Source: Amorphophallus konjac (Eukaryota; Streptophyta; Magnoliopsida; Alismatales; Araceae). Taken from it: DNA of 64,000 nucleotides. The position numbers and the translations under genes were made by a program. Positions 32,381-43,763 of the stretch are shown in pieces; position 1 is the first letter of the stretch; the number at the start of each line of letters is the position of its first letter. The notes beneath the pieces were generated by a model. That model was not told where the DNA came from. It did no database searches and was given only the letters and a program-made list of their open reading frames with translations. Location of the stretch: NCBI GenBank assembly GCA_022559845.1, contig CM040117.1, positions 146,262,732-146,326,731 of the forward strand, written 5' to 3'.

Positions 32381-35300
32381 GTAAACGCCCGGTGACGAAG
32401 AATGCTCGTCTTCATGCAATCCAGGAGACCGAACCTGAAGAAGAAGGCGGATTAGTGGAAGGTACATTAAAAATTTGTTCCAAAAGTGCTTATGTCTTAT
32501 TTGATACGGGTGCATCACATTCCTTTATTTCTAAGAAGTTTGCCGACCCGTTACCGTTAGAACCAGAATGGATAAAAATAGTTCTAACTACTCCTCTTGG
32601 AAGTGAAAATGATATTACTCATCACTACCAAAACTGTGAGGTAATGGTTCAAGGTAGGAATTTACCTATAGACCTCATATGCCTCGATCTAAAGGAGTAT
32701 GATGTTATACTGGGAGCGGACTGGTTATCCAAATACCAGGCAACGGTTGATTGCCGCAATAGCCAAATTGCTTTCAAAGGTTTTCCAGAATTAGTCTTTA
32801 CTCGCCCCAAGAGTCGGAGCAAATCCCCTCTCATTTCGGCTCTTCGAGCAAGCAAGCTCGTCAGGAAAGGATGTGTATCTTTCCTTGCATTTGTCACAGT
32901 TAAGGAAATGAAGGACACTAAGATAGAAGACATTCAGGTAGTGCAAGAATTTCCAGACGTATTTCCGGAAGATTTGCCGGGATTACCCCCTCAAAGAGAA
33001 GTGGCCTTCACCATTGACTTAGTCCCTGGTGCTGGTCCAGTTTCAAAGGCACCCTATAGAATGTCCCCGGCTGAACTCAAAGAGTTGAAGGAGCAGTTGA
33101 TGGAACTGATTCGAAAAGGGTTTATTAGACCAAGTACTTCCCCGTGGGGAGCACCAGTCTTATTTGTGAAGAAGAAGGACGGATCCATGAGATTGTGCAT
33201 CGACTATCGACAGTTGAATCATCTCACTATCAAGAACAAGTATCCACTGCCGAGAATCGATGAGTTATTTGATCAGATTTCAGGATCCAAATATTTTCCA
33301 AGATTGATCTCAGGTCGGGATATCATCAGTTAAGAATCAAGGATGATGACATTCATAAGACCGCATTCAGAAGCAGGTATGGCCATTATGAATTTGTTGT
33401 TATGCCTTTTGGACTAACAAATGCCCCTGCTGCCTTTATGCAGTTAATGAATAGCATATTCAGGCCTTACTTGGATCAATTCATAGTAGTCTTCATTGAT
33501 GATATATTGATATATTCAAGACTAAGGAAGACATGAAGAGCATTTGAGGATTGCATTGCAAATCTTGAGGACAAATCAACTATATGCTAAGCTCAGCAAA
33601 TGCGAGTTCTGGCTTGAAGAAGTGGCTTTTCTCGGACATGTCATATCAAAGGACGGATTATCTGTAGATCCGTCAAAAGTTGAAGCTGTGAGAAATTGGG
33701 AAAGACCCACTAATGCAAGCGAGATCAGAAGTTTCTTAGGTCTTGCAGGCTATTATCGGCGATTCATCAAAGATTTCTCTAAGATCGCCGTACCACTTAC
33801 AAGATTAACTCGTAAGGAGATCCGATATGAATGGAGTGAGGAATGTGAAAGAAGTTTCCAAACTCTCAAGGATCATCTCACTACAGCTCCGGTGTTAGCT
33901 CTACCAATAGAAGGAGAAAAATTCGAGGTCTACACAGATGCTTCTGGCATTGGCCTCGGATGTGTCCTAATGCAACAAGGAAAGGTCATAGCATACTCTT
34001 CACGTCAACTGAAGAAGCATGAGGAGAATTACCCCGTCCATGACTTAGAACTGGCCGCGGTGGTATTTGCCCTAAAGATATGGAGACACTACTTATATGG
34101 AGTGCAGTTTACTGTATACTCCGATCACAAAAGTCTCAAATATCTATTTTCACAAAAGGAGCTAAACATGAGACAAAGACGCTGGCTAGAATATCTCAAG
34201 GACTTCGACTTCAATATACAATACCATCCCGGAAAGGGTAATTATGTTGCTGATGCCCTTAGTCGAAAGCCGAGAGCAATGATAGCCAATTGTATGATAC
34301 AAGAATGGAGGTTGCTAGAACAATTCTCCGAGCTCAATATAAGCTTGGACAAGGAAGCCAAATTTGTCACATTATCTCATGTAAGCATACAGTCAGATTT
34401 ATTATCGGAGATACAAGCGCTTCAGGATGATGATCCTATGTTAGTGGAAATCAAAGGCAGATTAGAAGGACAATCTGATTTTCAACTAACTTCTGATGGA
34501 AGATTATTATTCAAAGGTAGAACTTGTATACCTGATTGTCCGGAATTAAAGAAGAAGATCTTAGATGAAGCTCACCGATCAAGGTACACTATTCATCCAG
34601 GATCAACCAAAATGTATCAAGATGTAAAGAGGAACTTTTGGTGGCCCAACATGAAAAGAGAAATAGCAGACTATGTATCACGCTATCTCACATGCCAACA
34701 GGTCAAGGCGGAACACCAAAAGCCTGCTGGAAAACTACATCCTCTAGATATTCCTAAGTGGAAGTGGGAGGATATTGGTATGGATTTCATCATGGGTCTA
34801 TCTAAATCAAAAGGAGGACATGATGGAATATGGGTTATTATTGATCGATTGACTAAATCGGCGCATTTCTTGCCAATCAAGAGTCGATGGTCAATTGATG
34901 TCTTAGCTGCATTATATATCAGAGAGATAGTCAGGATACATGGAATTCCTGTCTCAATCGTGTCTGACAGAGATCCCTGTTTTACTTCTCATTTTTGGAA
35001 GGGATTACAACATTCGTTGGGAACAAGGCTCAACTTTAATACTACTTTTCATCCTCAAACGGATGGTCAGACCGAGAGAACTAACCAAGTTGTTGAAGAT
35101 ATGCTTAGAGCATGCATCATTGACTTTGGTGGAAGCTGGCATGAACACTTGCCTCTAGTTGAATTTGCATATAACAACAGCTACCAAGCTAGTATCCAAA
35201 TGGCACCTTTCGAAGCTTTATATGGAAGGAGTTGCCGATCACCCTTATGCTGGAACGAAGTTGGAGAGAAACAACTGTTAGGTCCAGACATGGTGAGGGA

Positions 35301-35817
35301 TACAACTGAGAAGATACAAGTAATCCGAGAAAGATTACAAGTTGCTCAGACCAGACAAAAGACTTATGCAGATACAAGAAGAAGAGATCTTGAATTCCAA
35401 ATCGGAGATCATGTATTTCTCAAGATATCACCTGGACGTGGCATACGAAGATTTGGTGTTAAGGGCAAGCTTACACCAAGATTCATCGGACCATTTGAGG
35501 TACTCGAACGAGTTGGTGAGGTTGCTTATCGCATCGCATTGCCTCCTCAATTGTCCGAAGTACACAATGTATTTCACATATCCATGTTGAAAAAGTATGT
35601 ACACGATCCATCACACATTATTGAACATGGAGATCTGGTGATCAAGAAAGATATCACATATGAACAGAAGCCTATGAAAATCTTAAATCGTGAAATACGA
35701 GCTCTAAGGAATAAGGTTATTCCCATGCTTAAGGTGCAATGGAATAAGAATTTTGAACACGAAGCGACATGGGAGACCGAGGAATCTATGAAGGAACGAT
35801 TTCCCGACTTGTTCTAA
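32381..35817 (+). pseudogene. Tek2 pol: protease, RT, RNase H, integrase, chromodomain
   Basis: Protease [11 protein letters not shown] at about 32500; RT from about 33060 with [20 protein letters not shown]; active site FIDDILIYS at about 33495; RNase H with [10 protein letters not shown] at about 33930; integrase HHCC ([14 protein letters not shown]-x-H then [11 protein letters not shown]) at about 34575-34720, core with [21 protein letters not shown] and a Glu at the NQVVEDML block; GPY/F module [14 protein letters not shown] at about 35420; chromodomain-like C terminus from about 35630 ending FPDLF at 35817. Three one-base deletions (about 33298, 33513, 33533) shift RT out of and back into the same register. 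From 33544 to the end, 757 codons are intact. Confidence 0.92.
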
Positions 35818-35888
35818 GAGGTATATACTCTACACTCTCCGCGTGTATACATAATATGCAATTGAATTTGGGGACCAAATTCTTTTTA

Positions 35889-35900
35889 AGTGGGGGAGGG
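35889..35900 (+). promoter_or_regulatory. Polypurine tract of Tek2
   Basis: AGTGGGGGAGGG directly before the 3' LTR TG; primer for plus-strand DNA. Confidence 0.9.
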
Positions 35901-38900
35901 TGTAGCAACCCTGACAAATGAATATTTGAAATGAATTAAAACATATAAATTACAGAAGTAATACATATAATAAGAATAGGGTTAATTAGACGAAATAAAA
36001 CATATTACGAATAACGCCTCTTAGTAAGGCGTTAATTTAAAAAGAAACGCCTCTATATACGGCGTGACTAAAGAAAGGACGCCCTCACCTGACGGCGTCA
36101 AATCCCAACGCCAAAAAGGGCAAGAAACAAGAAACGCCCCTATCTTGGGCGTGTTCTAAAAATAAGGAACGCCCTTATACAAGACGCTTCTTAAGAAACG
36201 ACCTGAACAAGGTCGTTAATTTAAGAATTGACGCCCTGACCAAAGGCGTTAATTCCATTTGTGAACCGTTCGAACCCAGAGCTTATCCAGGGAAGGATTA
36301 ACCTAATCCAGTAAGTGTCTACTAGGGTAAGGACTCTATTAGGGATATATTACCCTCAATAAAACACTACTTTTGTTAGGACTCTAAAAATCCTATAAAT
36401 AAACCTGTCCGGTCGAACCCTAAACCTATTTGATCGATCGCTGCTACGGTGAGTAAAGAACTGAACGTTCTTTTCTTTTTATTTTACTGTCAAATGAAGA
36501 GTTACTAACTCTTCATCTCCTTCTCTTCTTACAGGTTGAAGAGAGCACACGACGTGAAGAACAAAGGTATTGTTCTTTTTCCCTTTTTACCTTCGGTCAA
36601 GTAGTATGAAGAAATACTAATGTTTCTTCTTCTGTTCTTGTAGGAGTTACAGAACCGAAGAACAAGGTTCTTCATCAAAGCCTTCTCGTCCTCCTGTTAT
36701 TGTTGCTGTAAGGCAACAACGTCCCCTTTCATATCAATCTTCAAATCTTCAGGTAGGTTTTCTCAAGTTATTGTAGCCCAAATGAAAATAACGCAAGATA
36801 TATGTATAAGCATGGCATGCATACAGTTTTATTTTCGTTTCTGGAATACTATTGAAAGAAACGCCCCTGTCAAGGGCGCTAATTTACAAGAAACGACCCT
36901 GTCCAGGTCGTCAATTTCATATTTGACGCCCTTCACGCAGGCGTTACTTTCATGAAAATCGCATGTAATTAATAATTGATCATGTTTAAAAATTCATTAA
37001 ATATGAGATATCGATTCTAATATCTTGCATGACTCTACCTATAAATTTCTGCTAATTTTCATGTCATGACCGTGTATCATGTCTCTTGAAATTTTATTCC
37101 TGAAATATTGTAAATTCCTTGAATTCACGACCTAGACTAGGTCGTTTGCCATATGTTAACGCCCCAGATCAGGGCGTGAATCTGAAGGGTAACGCCCCTT
37201 CCTAGGGCGTTTATCAGTTAAAATCCTGAAATTTATCTATTCTAAAAAATAGAATTAAATAGTAACGCCCCTGCCCAGGGCGCGTTTTTTGATAATTCCT
37301 GAAATTTATTTTATCCTGTCCAATATTATAAATAGTAAGACGCCTTCTGGTATAGTCGTCAAATCATGAAGAAACGCCCCTTCCCAGGGCGCGTTTTAGA
37401 TAAATTATTGAATTATTGAAATTTCTGTAAAATTGATACATATGTAAACGCCCCTCTGTTAGGCGTTAATTACCTGAGAAACGACTTGACCTAAGTCGTT
37501 ATTTTACTGTAAAACTGATTTTTCACTGTTTCTGTTAACCGATGGTTTCATATGTTATATAATATATATATCGGCACTATTCTCCACTCCGTGAGTATAG
37601 TCCCACATTTCATGTTATTTCATCGATCACACTCAACTCTCATTGACATACAAGCTCTCCATTGGACATTCCGTTCCTTTGGACTAGCGAGTTAGTCATA
37701 GAGACCTCCGTAAGACTCCTCGTAGCCTTGGATTCCCTCAAGGCCGACTGAGCTGGTTGTACCATAAAAACCTATTACACCATTGATGCCATGTCACTCT
37801 AAAGAAACATGGGATACCGGCCCTTATGATTATACAAAGAGTATATCATAAGAAATTTCTTAATGGGATGATGATATCATGCCATATCATGCCATTCTTG
37901 TGAACCTCAATTCTATGATAAGAATGAGGGTATCTTACCTTTGATTTACTGTTCATGTGGACCTCAATTCTATATAAAGAATGTCCATATTGACTTGTCA
38001 TGGTACCCAAGTTAGAGGAACCATATTCTACCTAGTTTTATCGATATTATCGCCAATCTATGTCCTTTGTCATATTTTGGACTCTATTCTATCAAAGTTG
38101 TCATACGTGTCTACAAGCTTGATTTTTGAAATTCTATGTTGGCTATAAACAAGAGTGGATGTCAAAACACATGATAAATGCCTGCGCATATAGGGCCCGA
38201 TCTGGTCCTGGGAGGAGCACCCGAAAGTACTTGTGCCCATGGGAGTTAAAATGATAAGGTATCTGGCATTATACCGAGTACTTGACTTGCTTGATTGGAC
38301 ATTCCACACACATCTTGTACTTGAATCGTACTTGACTTGACATGAATTGCGTGGCCCGAAAAAGGGTAATTTACTTGCTTGATACATGATAGCCAAAGTT
38401 CTTGACATGACTCGTTAAACGTACTTGCTTGAATATCTTGAATACACTTGTTATCTTGTTGAAAGTTCATGATTAGTTCATCTTATTTCCTTGATATTAC
38501 ATTCTCTCTATCTTATCGTTTTATGCGAGCATGCATAGCTTTATTGCATTCATGAAAGATGTAATTACTTAAACCCCTTGCTAGTACTTGAGATATAATT
38601 TCCTACTGAGCGTTCGCTCATTCCGTTTGTCCCGTTGTACTTTTCAGGTAAGTCCGACGACGATGGAAGTCAATCGGATGGGATTGGTCAAGAGTGAAAG
38701 TGATAGAGCTGCTCAAGTGTCATCTAGTCTTTTCTATAGTTTCTTGAGTCAAATATGTATTCTTTTCCTTTTTATTAAACAGAGTATTGGATTTGTAATA
38801 GTCTATCCATTATGAAATAAAGGATTGGGTTATCTTGCTATTTTGCGCATCTCTATCTTTGTGTCGAATACACGACCACTCTGATTGACATGATTGATAT

Positions 38901-38947
38901 AAACTCGTCACGCGTCTCCGGGTATCTTCCGCGCTCGGGGCGTGACA
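35901..38947 (+). repeat. Tek2 3' LTR with the same palindrome array
   Basis: Nearly identical to 28237-31296, including all palindromic words (at about 36015-36250 and 36858-37500), the TATA box at about 36395 and the intron-like signals. It lacks 17 bp relative to the 5' LTR near 38047. Confidence 0.95.
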
Positions 38948-39700
38948 GTGATGGTCACCTTCATTCAGCGTGGTAGATGGGATAGTGTATAGAAGATATG
39001 GCTCCTCCCTCAGGGTAAAAGGAGTGAAGTCGGGCTCGATCGGTAACGGGAGGAGTAGAAGAACCTCCATGGTGACATGACCCACAGTGCACACGGAGGT
39101 GATAGACCCTAAGGATGGATGTGTGAAGCTACGACTTGTGGGTCGGTCGAAGCTTGGGGCCAACAAGTGCGTAAATGTCAATTACCGGTCTAACCCTTTA
39201 AGAAGGTCATCCAATGTATCCACATAGTGACTAGACCAGAAAGTGGTGTGAAATGAGTTGATTGGCACTAGAGGTAGTGTGGGGTCCATGGATGGGAAGG
39301 GAGGTAGGACCAAGCCATTCTTGAGCCAGCTAAGTAGCGGCTCGGCAATGAAAAGCGTTCCCGTTAGAAACACGGGTGGCTCGGGCTGAGGTGGCTCCAA
39401 ATGAAATGGCTCCGGGTGAGGATCGGAAATGGGTGGCAAGGGAGCACTACGGGAAGGGCTCCCCGGCTGGGGTGGGGGAGGGCTGACCACTAGGAGGGGA
39501 AGAGGCCCTTGGGACCCCGTAGGTGGGGCCGGGTTGGGACTACTAGCCATGACCTCTCTAGGCTCGAGTATGGCTACCTCCTGCCTCGGAGGTAGGCAAG
39601 GGGAGACCAGCGACTCAAAATAAACACACCTCCTATCCACCCGATCCGAAATCATTTGCACAAGTTTGGCAACGGTGTGGGTTGGAGTAGGGGTATCGCG
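38948..39700 (-). pseudogene. TRG2 ORF2, proximal segment
   Basis: From about 39661 leftward: a Pro-rich stretch, then PLLSWLKNGLVLPPF, SSHYVDTLDDLLKGL, an in-frame TAA at 39182, then SFTHPSLGSITSVCT and GHVTMEVLLLLPLPIEP. These blocks parallel the TRG1 ORF2 (QWLKKGLTIP, VEDLGDLVNYL, YPSIGSITSIYT, QVTSEIILLLPMEEEP). TRG1 has a Gln near the stop position, so a C-to-T change is a plausible cause. The product is unknown; homology across two diverged families argues it was a real protein. It continues at 28071-28236 beyond Tek2. Confidence 0.68.
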
Positions 39701-39747
39701 GTGGACTCATCCGTAATCAACCGGCCTAGGCTTGGGTCGGGGCTCTA

Positions 39748-40191
39748 CTATGGGTGGGGCTCTTTGCCTCCGACTTTGATCAACTTGGGTGGAGGTGATT
39801 GGGTGAGGTCGGTTGGAGGTGACCGGGCGTTTAGGTATACCTTCCTAAGTTCACCCTTCATCTCATGCCATGACTCGATGGGCCATTGCCTCCTAACCTC
39901 TCTCATGCGCTCAATGCTATCCCACTTTTCGGCAGCCCCGTGGAGAAACCTCTCCTTGGCAAAATAGAATTGCCCGGCTTCAGACATGGTATAACAATCA
40001 AAGTATGTGTCCATGGTGGCCTCCCACTTGAGATAGTCGCCCGGATCATTGGAGCCGTAAAAATCCAAGGCTTTGAGCCTATGGAAGTGGAGAGGGTGGT
40101 TTCCAAGTCCATGGGTGTGCCAACAGTCATATCGCCTAGGCGACCAAGATTCCATTGGAAATGGGGAACTACAAGACGGATATGATGACAC
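39748..40191 (-). CDS. TRG2 gag (gypsy-type capsid)
   Basis: A 147-codon frame inside the element just downstream of the primer site. DYLKWEATMDTYFDCY, QFYFAKERFLHGAAEKW, IERMREV and ESWHEMKGELRKVYL line up with the TRG1 gag in order and spacing, which supports a conserved capsid-like protein. No zinc knuckle is seen. The frame ends in the Pro-rich linker, and ORF2 follows in another register, as in TRG1. Start chosen at MSSYPSC because the next upstream Met is in a different frame. Confidence 0.75.
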   Translation of the reverse strand: MSSYPSCSSPFPMESWSPRRYDCWHTHGLGNHPLHFHRLKALDFYGSNDPGDYLKWEATMDTYFDCYTMSEAGQFYFAKERFLHGAAEKWDSIERMREVRRQWPIESWHEMKGELRKVYLNARSPPTDLTQSPPPKLIKVGGKEPHP

Positions 40192-40479
40192 TTGGACAAG
40201 ACACTAGACACGACTATGCAAGGTTAGAATGCACTAACTAATGCACACTAAGGACTCTAGACTTAAACCAAGATCCGGTACCTGGCGGAGTCCGGGGATC
40301 CAAAGATCCTCTCACGCGAGTGAATCACCTCTCCGATAGGCGTAACCTAAAGGTCAGGAAACACCTTTTTATATACCGAACAATGGTATGCAAATGCAAT
40401 GACCGACTTAGACTTAGACTCCTAGACTTAAATGACTCTTTTTTTATATTTTTGATCAAAGACTACCCTAGGCTCGACT

Positions 40480-40492
40480 CGCTCTAATACCA
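40480..40492 (-). promoter_or_regulatory. Primer binding site of TRG2
   Basis: Minus strand TGGTATTAGAGCG, one change from the initiator-tRNA-Met site, three bases inside the LTR end. Confidence 0.75.
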
Positions 40493-40495
40493 AAT

Positions 40496-42588
40496 TGATA
40501 CGGGATGGACACGTGCCCTAGGACTCTAGCTCGTGGGTGTCCCTAGCGAGGGATGCATGGGACCGTGCGCGGTTGTGAAACCGGTAGTGAGTCTCGGGTA
40601 TCGGCTTTCCGTGTGTACTCGGATCGAGTCACGGGACGGGTCACTCACTCATGCTCTCTCGCAGTGGTGATAATAATATATCGGGCTAAGAATCCTAACA
40701 CTTGCAGCGGCATATACAAATAGATACAAGTAATGTAAATGCAAAAGAGAGAGGGAGCGAATTTACCTCCACGCGCTAGGCGTGGGGAAGACGATCCCGA
40801 CCAAGTCAGTAACTCCCAGTATCGTAAATATTTAAATTACAGCAGAGAATTTTGATGCCCACTCCACGTAGGGAGGTAGCGGGCTACAAGTGGGCCCGGG
40901 AGGACCGATCTTGGGTTGACGGGCAGCACTTTGATCACCCCGTCGGTGCGGTTCGGACGGCGTAATGTACTGGTTGTGGGGCCCACATGCTGGTCGACGG
41001 GTCCGAGTGGGCCCGGAGTGGTACCACTGTGACGGTGGCTCCTGGAGGGACGTTCCCTGGGGTGTCGGCACGCTGGTTCACCTTGTGGAACGCGAGTTAG
41101 CTCTGGTCTTCACTTGTTGCCCTTGCTGCCCACGGATCTGAAGCTTCTGTTTTATAGCGCGCTACCTGGCGAGATCAGCTGCTACGATCACTCCCAACAT
41201 CGGATCGACGCAAAAGTGGTACTGTTGGAAAGCTGACTTGAAGTACTTCGATCTATGACCAAAGAAAGAATTTTGAATTTCCAGGAGCTGGCCTTGTTCG
41301 AATTTACCAGTTACAGGTTAACAGAACCAGATCTAATAGGACATATCTAAGTTTTCCTGAGAATAAGAGTTGATAGAAGGAAACACTTCGGATCTAGAAG
41401 TTGACTCCTTGATGAAAGTTGTAGAGAAAGAAGTAAGGAAGACGGGGATATTTTTTGTGGAATTTCTAGTGGTGGTTTGGTTGGGGAAACATATTTTTTG
41501 TCACTGGTGGGTCGGATCTAGACTGCACAGGACAGAACTAAATTTGACTAATTTTAATTTTTTGGGAGGGGAAAAGAACTTCTAAATTCAAGAAAAAAAT
41601 TTGGAGACGTGTTTGGATGGGTAGAACACCGAGTCCAAATTTGGACTCAATCAAAAAAGGGGAATGGGATCAAACAATGGAAACACAAGGTTGTTGTGAC
41701 ACAGGACATAACAGAGATAGAACTGGAAGGCTGAAGAACACGAAATTGGAAAAATAGAAAATGAAGACTAGAAATTGGGAATCTTTTTATGGGAGAGGGT
41801 ATTTGCGTGGGGAACCTACCCTCAAAATTTGGGCTCCAGAAGATCTTGGAGTTAGGAGCTAAAATTCGGCCAAGATGATTCTATCCTGATTTGGACAGAA
41901 CTTCCGGCGGCAAGGCGGTGGCAGTGCGATGGCGGCACGAACGGCGGCGGCGGCGACGGAGCTGAGCGTCGCACTCAGAGAGGTGGCGGTGGAGATGCGT
42001 CACACATCTGAAGGAGAGCCTTCACAGCTCTAGAGAGGAGAGAGGGCCGCCCTTAGGCCATTGAGCACAAATGAATATTTTCTTCCATTAATGCTAAGTA
42101 AATCACAAAATACAAGGTATATATAGAAAGTGTAAAAAGACCTAAACTAACCTCAGATCTAAATTAGGGGAGGGGTAAAAGGGGGAGATCATATTTTATT
42201 CTCCCATGTGTTTTGACTCAATTAAAATAAAAATACAAAACCTATTAAACAAATATAAATGGGGATGGCATCTTGGACTTTAAGGGTAGGAATATTAGAC
42301 TTTTTAATCCAATTGTCCCCTTCAATGGTCAAGCCATCTAGAAGCCCACCTTGGACCTTTGACCAGCCCCACATGAGACCTATGGCTTAGGTGGACCAAT
42401 GGGAAAGAAGATGAGGGGCCCCCGCTGGACCTACGAGACTTTCACACAAAAACCCAAACATCCTTGGGCAATGACAAATTGGTTTATAAAGCCTTACAAT
42501 TACAAACCTACTTCCCATGGATATAAATGCAAACTAAAAGGACACAAATACAAAAATAAAAGTTAGTGCCCAGTGTTGATTCCCATCA
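40496..42588 (-). repeat. TRG2 5' LTR (about 2.1 kb, ends inferred)
   Basis: Inner end TGATACGGGATGGACAC (plus strand from 40496). Outer end is placed at 42588 because the minus strand there reads TGATGGGAATCAACAC, an imperfect inverted counterpart, with TG...CA termini. A minus-strand TATA box (CTATATATACC) lies at about 42115-42125, and CTCCACG...GGGAGG words like those of the TRG1 LTR occur at about 40860. A GC-rich CGGCGG run sits at 41930-41965. No partner LTR is in the window, so the outer limit is less certain. Confidence 0.62.
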
Positions 42589-43660
42589 AGTGGTCTGTCG
42601 CACGACCGTTTCTTGGTGCTAGCGGTCTATCGTAAGACCGCTAGTGAGAACAGAGAGTCCTGCTCTGCTGTTCTTCCTCTACTCGACCGTGGACGAACTA
42701 GAGTCTTTCATCCTTTGATTTCTCTCTCACCAAAGGCTCCCAGAACCTTCTGTTTGTTTTTGTTGACTCGTGGGAGTATTATCTTCATAGATTATCTAGT
42801 TTCAAGTCTAATTTCGAGTCATTATCCCTCCAACTCGAACCTAGGGTTTGAGGGCCTATAAATAGGACCCTTGAGTTCATGGTTTGAAAAGGAGATTTTT
42901 GGAGATTGCCACGAAGTGCTGCTGCGTTCTGGAGTCATTTCCAACCAAGGAGAAGCTACTTCCACGTCCCCCAAGCTTCTAGTTCAGGGAGTAAAAAGTT
43001 CTTTGGTCTAGTTTTTGTTCTTCAGTCTTTGGTTTTGTATATTATTCCCTAGCATCCATAGCATCTCCCCTCTTCTTTTCTCCATGTTCTCTGCATTCAA
43101 TCATCTTTTCAAAATATCCTCCCATCTTTTTCATGCCCCACAGGGGTTAAAAAACCCAAACCTTTCAGGTATTCACCCTTCTTTTATGCATATTTGCTTA
43201 ATTGAGTTATAGTTACTACACTTGTCCCAAGGGCTAATTGGGTTGTTTTTCTTGTTGTCTACACTTCCTCGCAGGTTTACAGGACTCATTGCACGAGGCC
43301 CAACCTTTTTGGCCGGCTAGGAGGGGTGGAGATTAAGTTCTAAACTGCTGTTCTGGGTGCTCTAGCGGTCATCTGGAAGACCATTTTCTGCTGGATAGCG
43401 GTCGTATTCTGGACCATTTTTCGACTGTGCGCCTGGTTTTCTCTCTCCCGTGGCGGGTGACTTCAACTGACTCTTTCCAAGGTATTATTGTGGTTTTACT
43501 ACTTTAATTACTTTGGTGGCGATAACGCATCTTTGGTTGGGTATTTGTTCATCATTGTCATCATCTTTGCTTGCTTTCTTTTTATTCCTTTGCTCCACGC
43601 CCCAGCGTGTGTTTTTATTTTTCCTCTTCATAAACATTGATGACATAACGATGCTCTTGA
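42589..43660 (+). repeat. LTR-like fragment with palindromic words (probable gypsy LTR remnant)
   Basis: No coding frame above 82 residues. It has a plant LTR-like promoter (GGCCTATAAATAGGACCC at about 42854) followed by a leader with CAGG splice-acceptor-like words (43167, 43275), as in the Tek LTRs. AGCGGTC-N8-GACCGCT is a perfect palindrome at about 42622-42643, with weaker copies at 42592, 43362 and 43397, the same design as the Tek1 LTR words. No partner LTR, primer site or coding part is seen; the assignment rests on these features only. Confidence 0.4.
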
Positions 43661-43763
43661 TCTTTGTGATTGTTTGAGTTAGGTCATTGCTTGCTCACGC
43701 ACTTTCACACATTTCTCACACACCTTCACATTCACATTCATTCATCACATCACAAAGAAACTA

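Larger units (their letters stand above)
28237..38947 (+). mobile_element. Tek2: complete young Tekay/Del-like gypsy chromovirus
   Basis: Full-length element of 10.7 kb: 5' LTR 28237-31296, primer site 31304-31316, gag from 31471, pol to 35817, polypurine tract 35889-35900, 3' LTR 35901-38947. Perfect 5 bp target duplication gtgat at 28232-28236 and 38948-38952. The LTRs differ at roughly one percent of sites by eye (not computed), plus a 17-bp indel near 30372, so it is recent. It is the same lineage as Tek1 but a different family: LTR sequence is unrelated, while proteins align throughout. Protein frames are broken only by single-base indels. Confidence 0.95.
28071..42588 (-). mobile_element. 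TRG2: second gag-only LTR element with the unknown ORF2, interrupted by Tek2
   Basis: Parts in order on the minus strand: 5' LTR (42588-40496), primer site (40492-40480), gag (40191-39748), ORF2 (about 39700-38948, Tek2, then 28236-28071). It stops at 28071, where Tek1 begins, so its 3' part lies left of the window. Gag and ORF2 are homologous to those of TRG1, and the LTRs share general features (long, TGAT...ATCA ends, minus-strand TATA box, CTCCACG...GGGAGG stretches). No pol domain is seen. It hosts Tek2 (duplication gtgat) and Tek1 (ggatt). Confidence 0.8.

Noticed and set aside
42589..43660. 3' LTR of Cop2
   Set aside because: It shares no recognisable sequence with the Cop2 5' LTR (57391-59177) and its promoter points in the plus direction.
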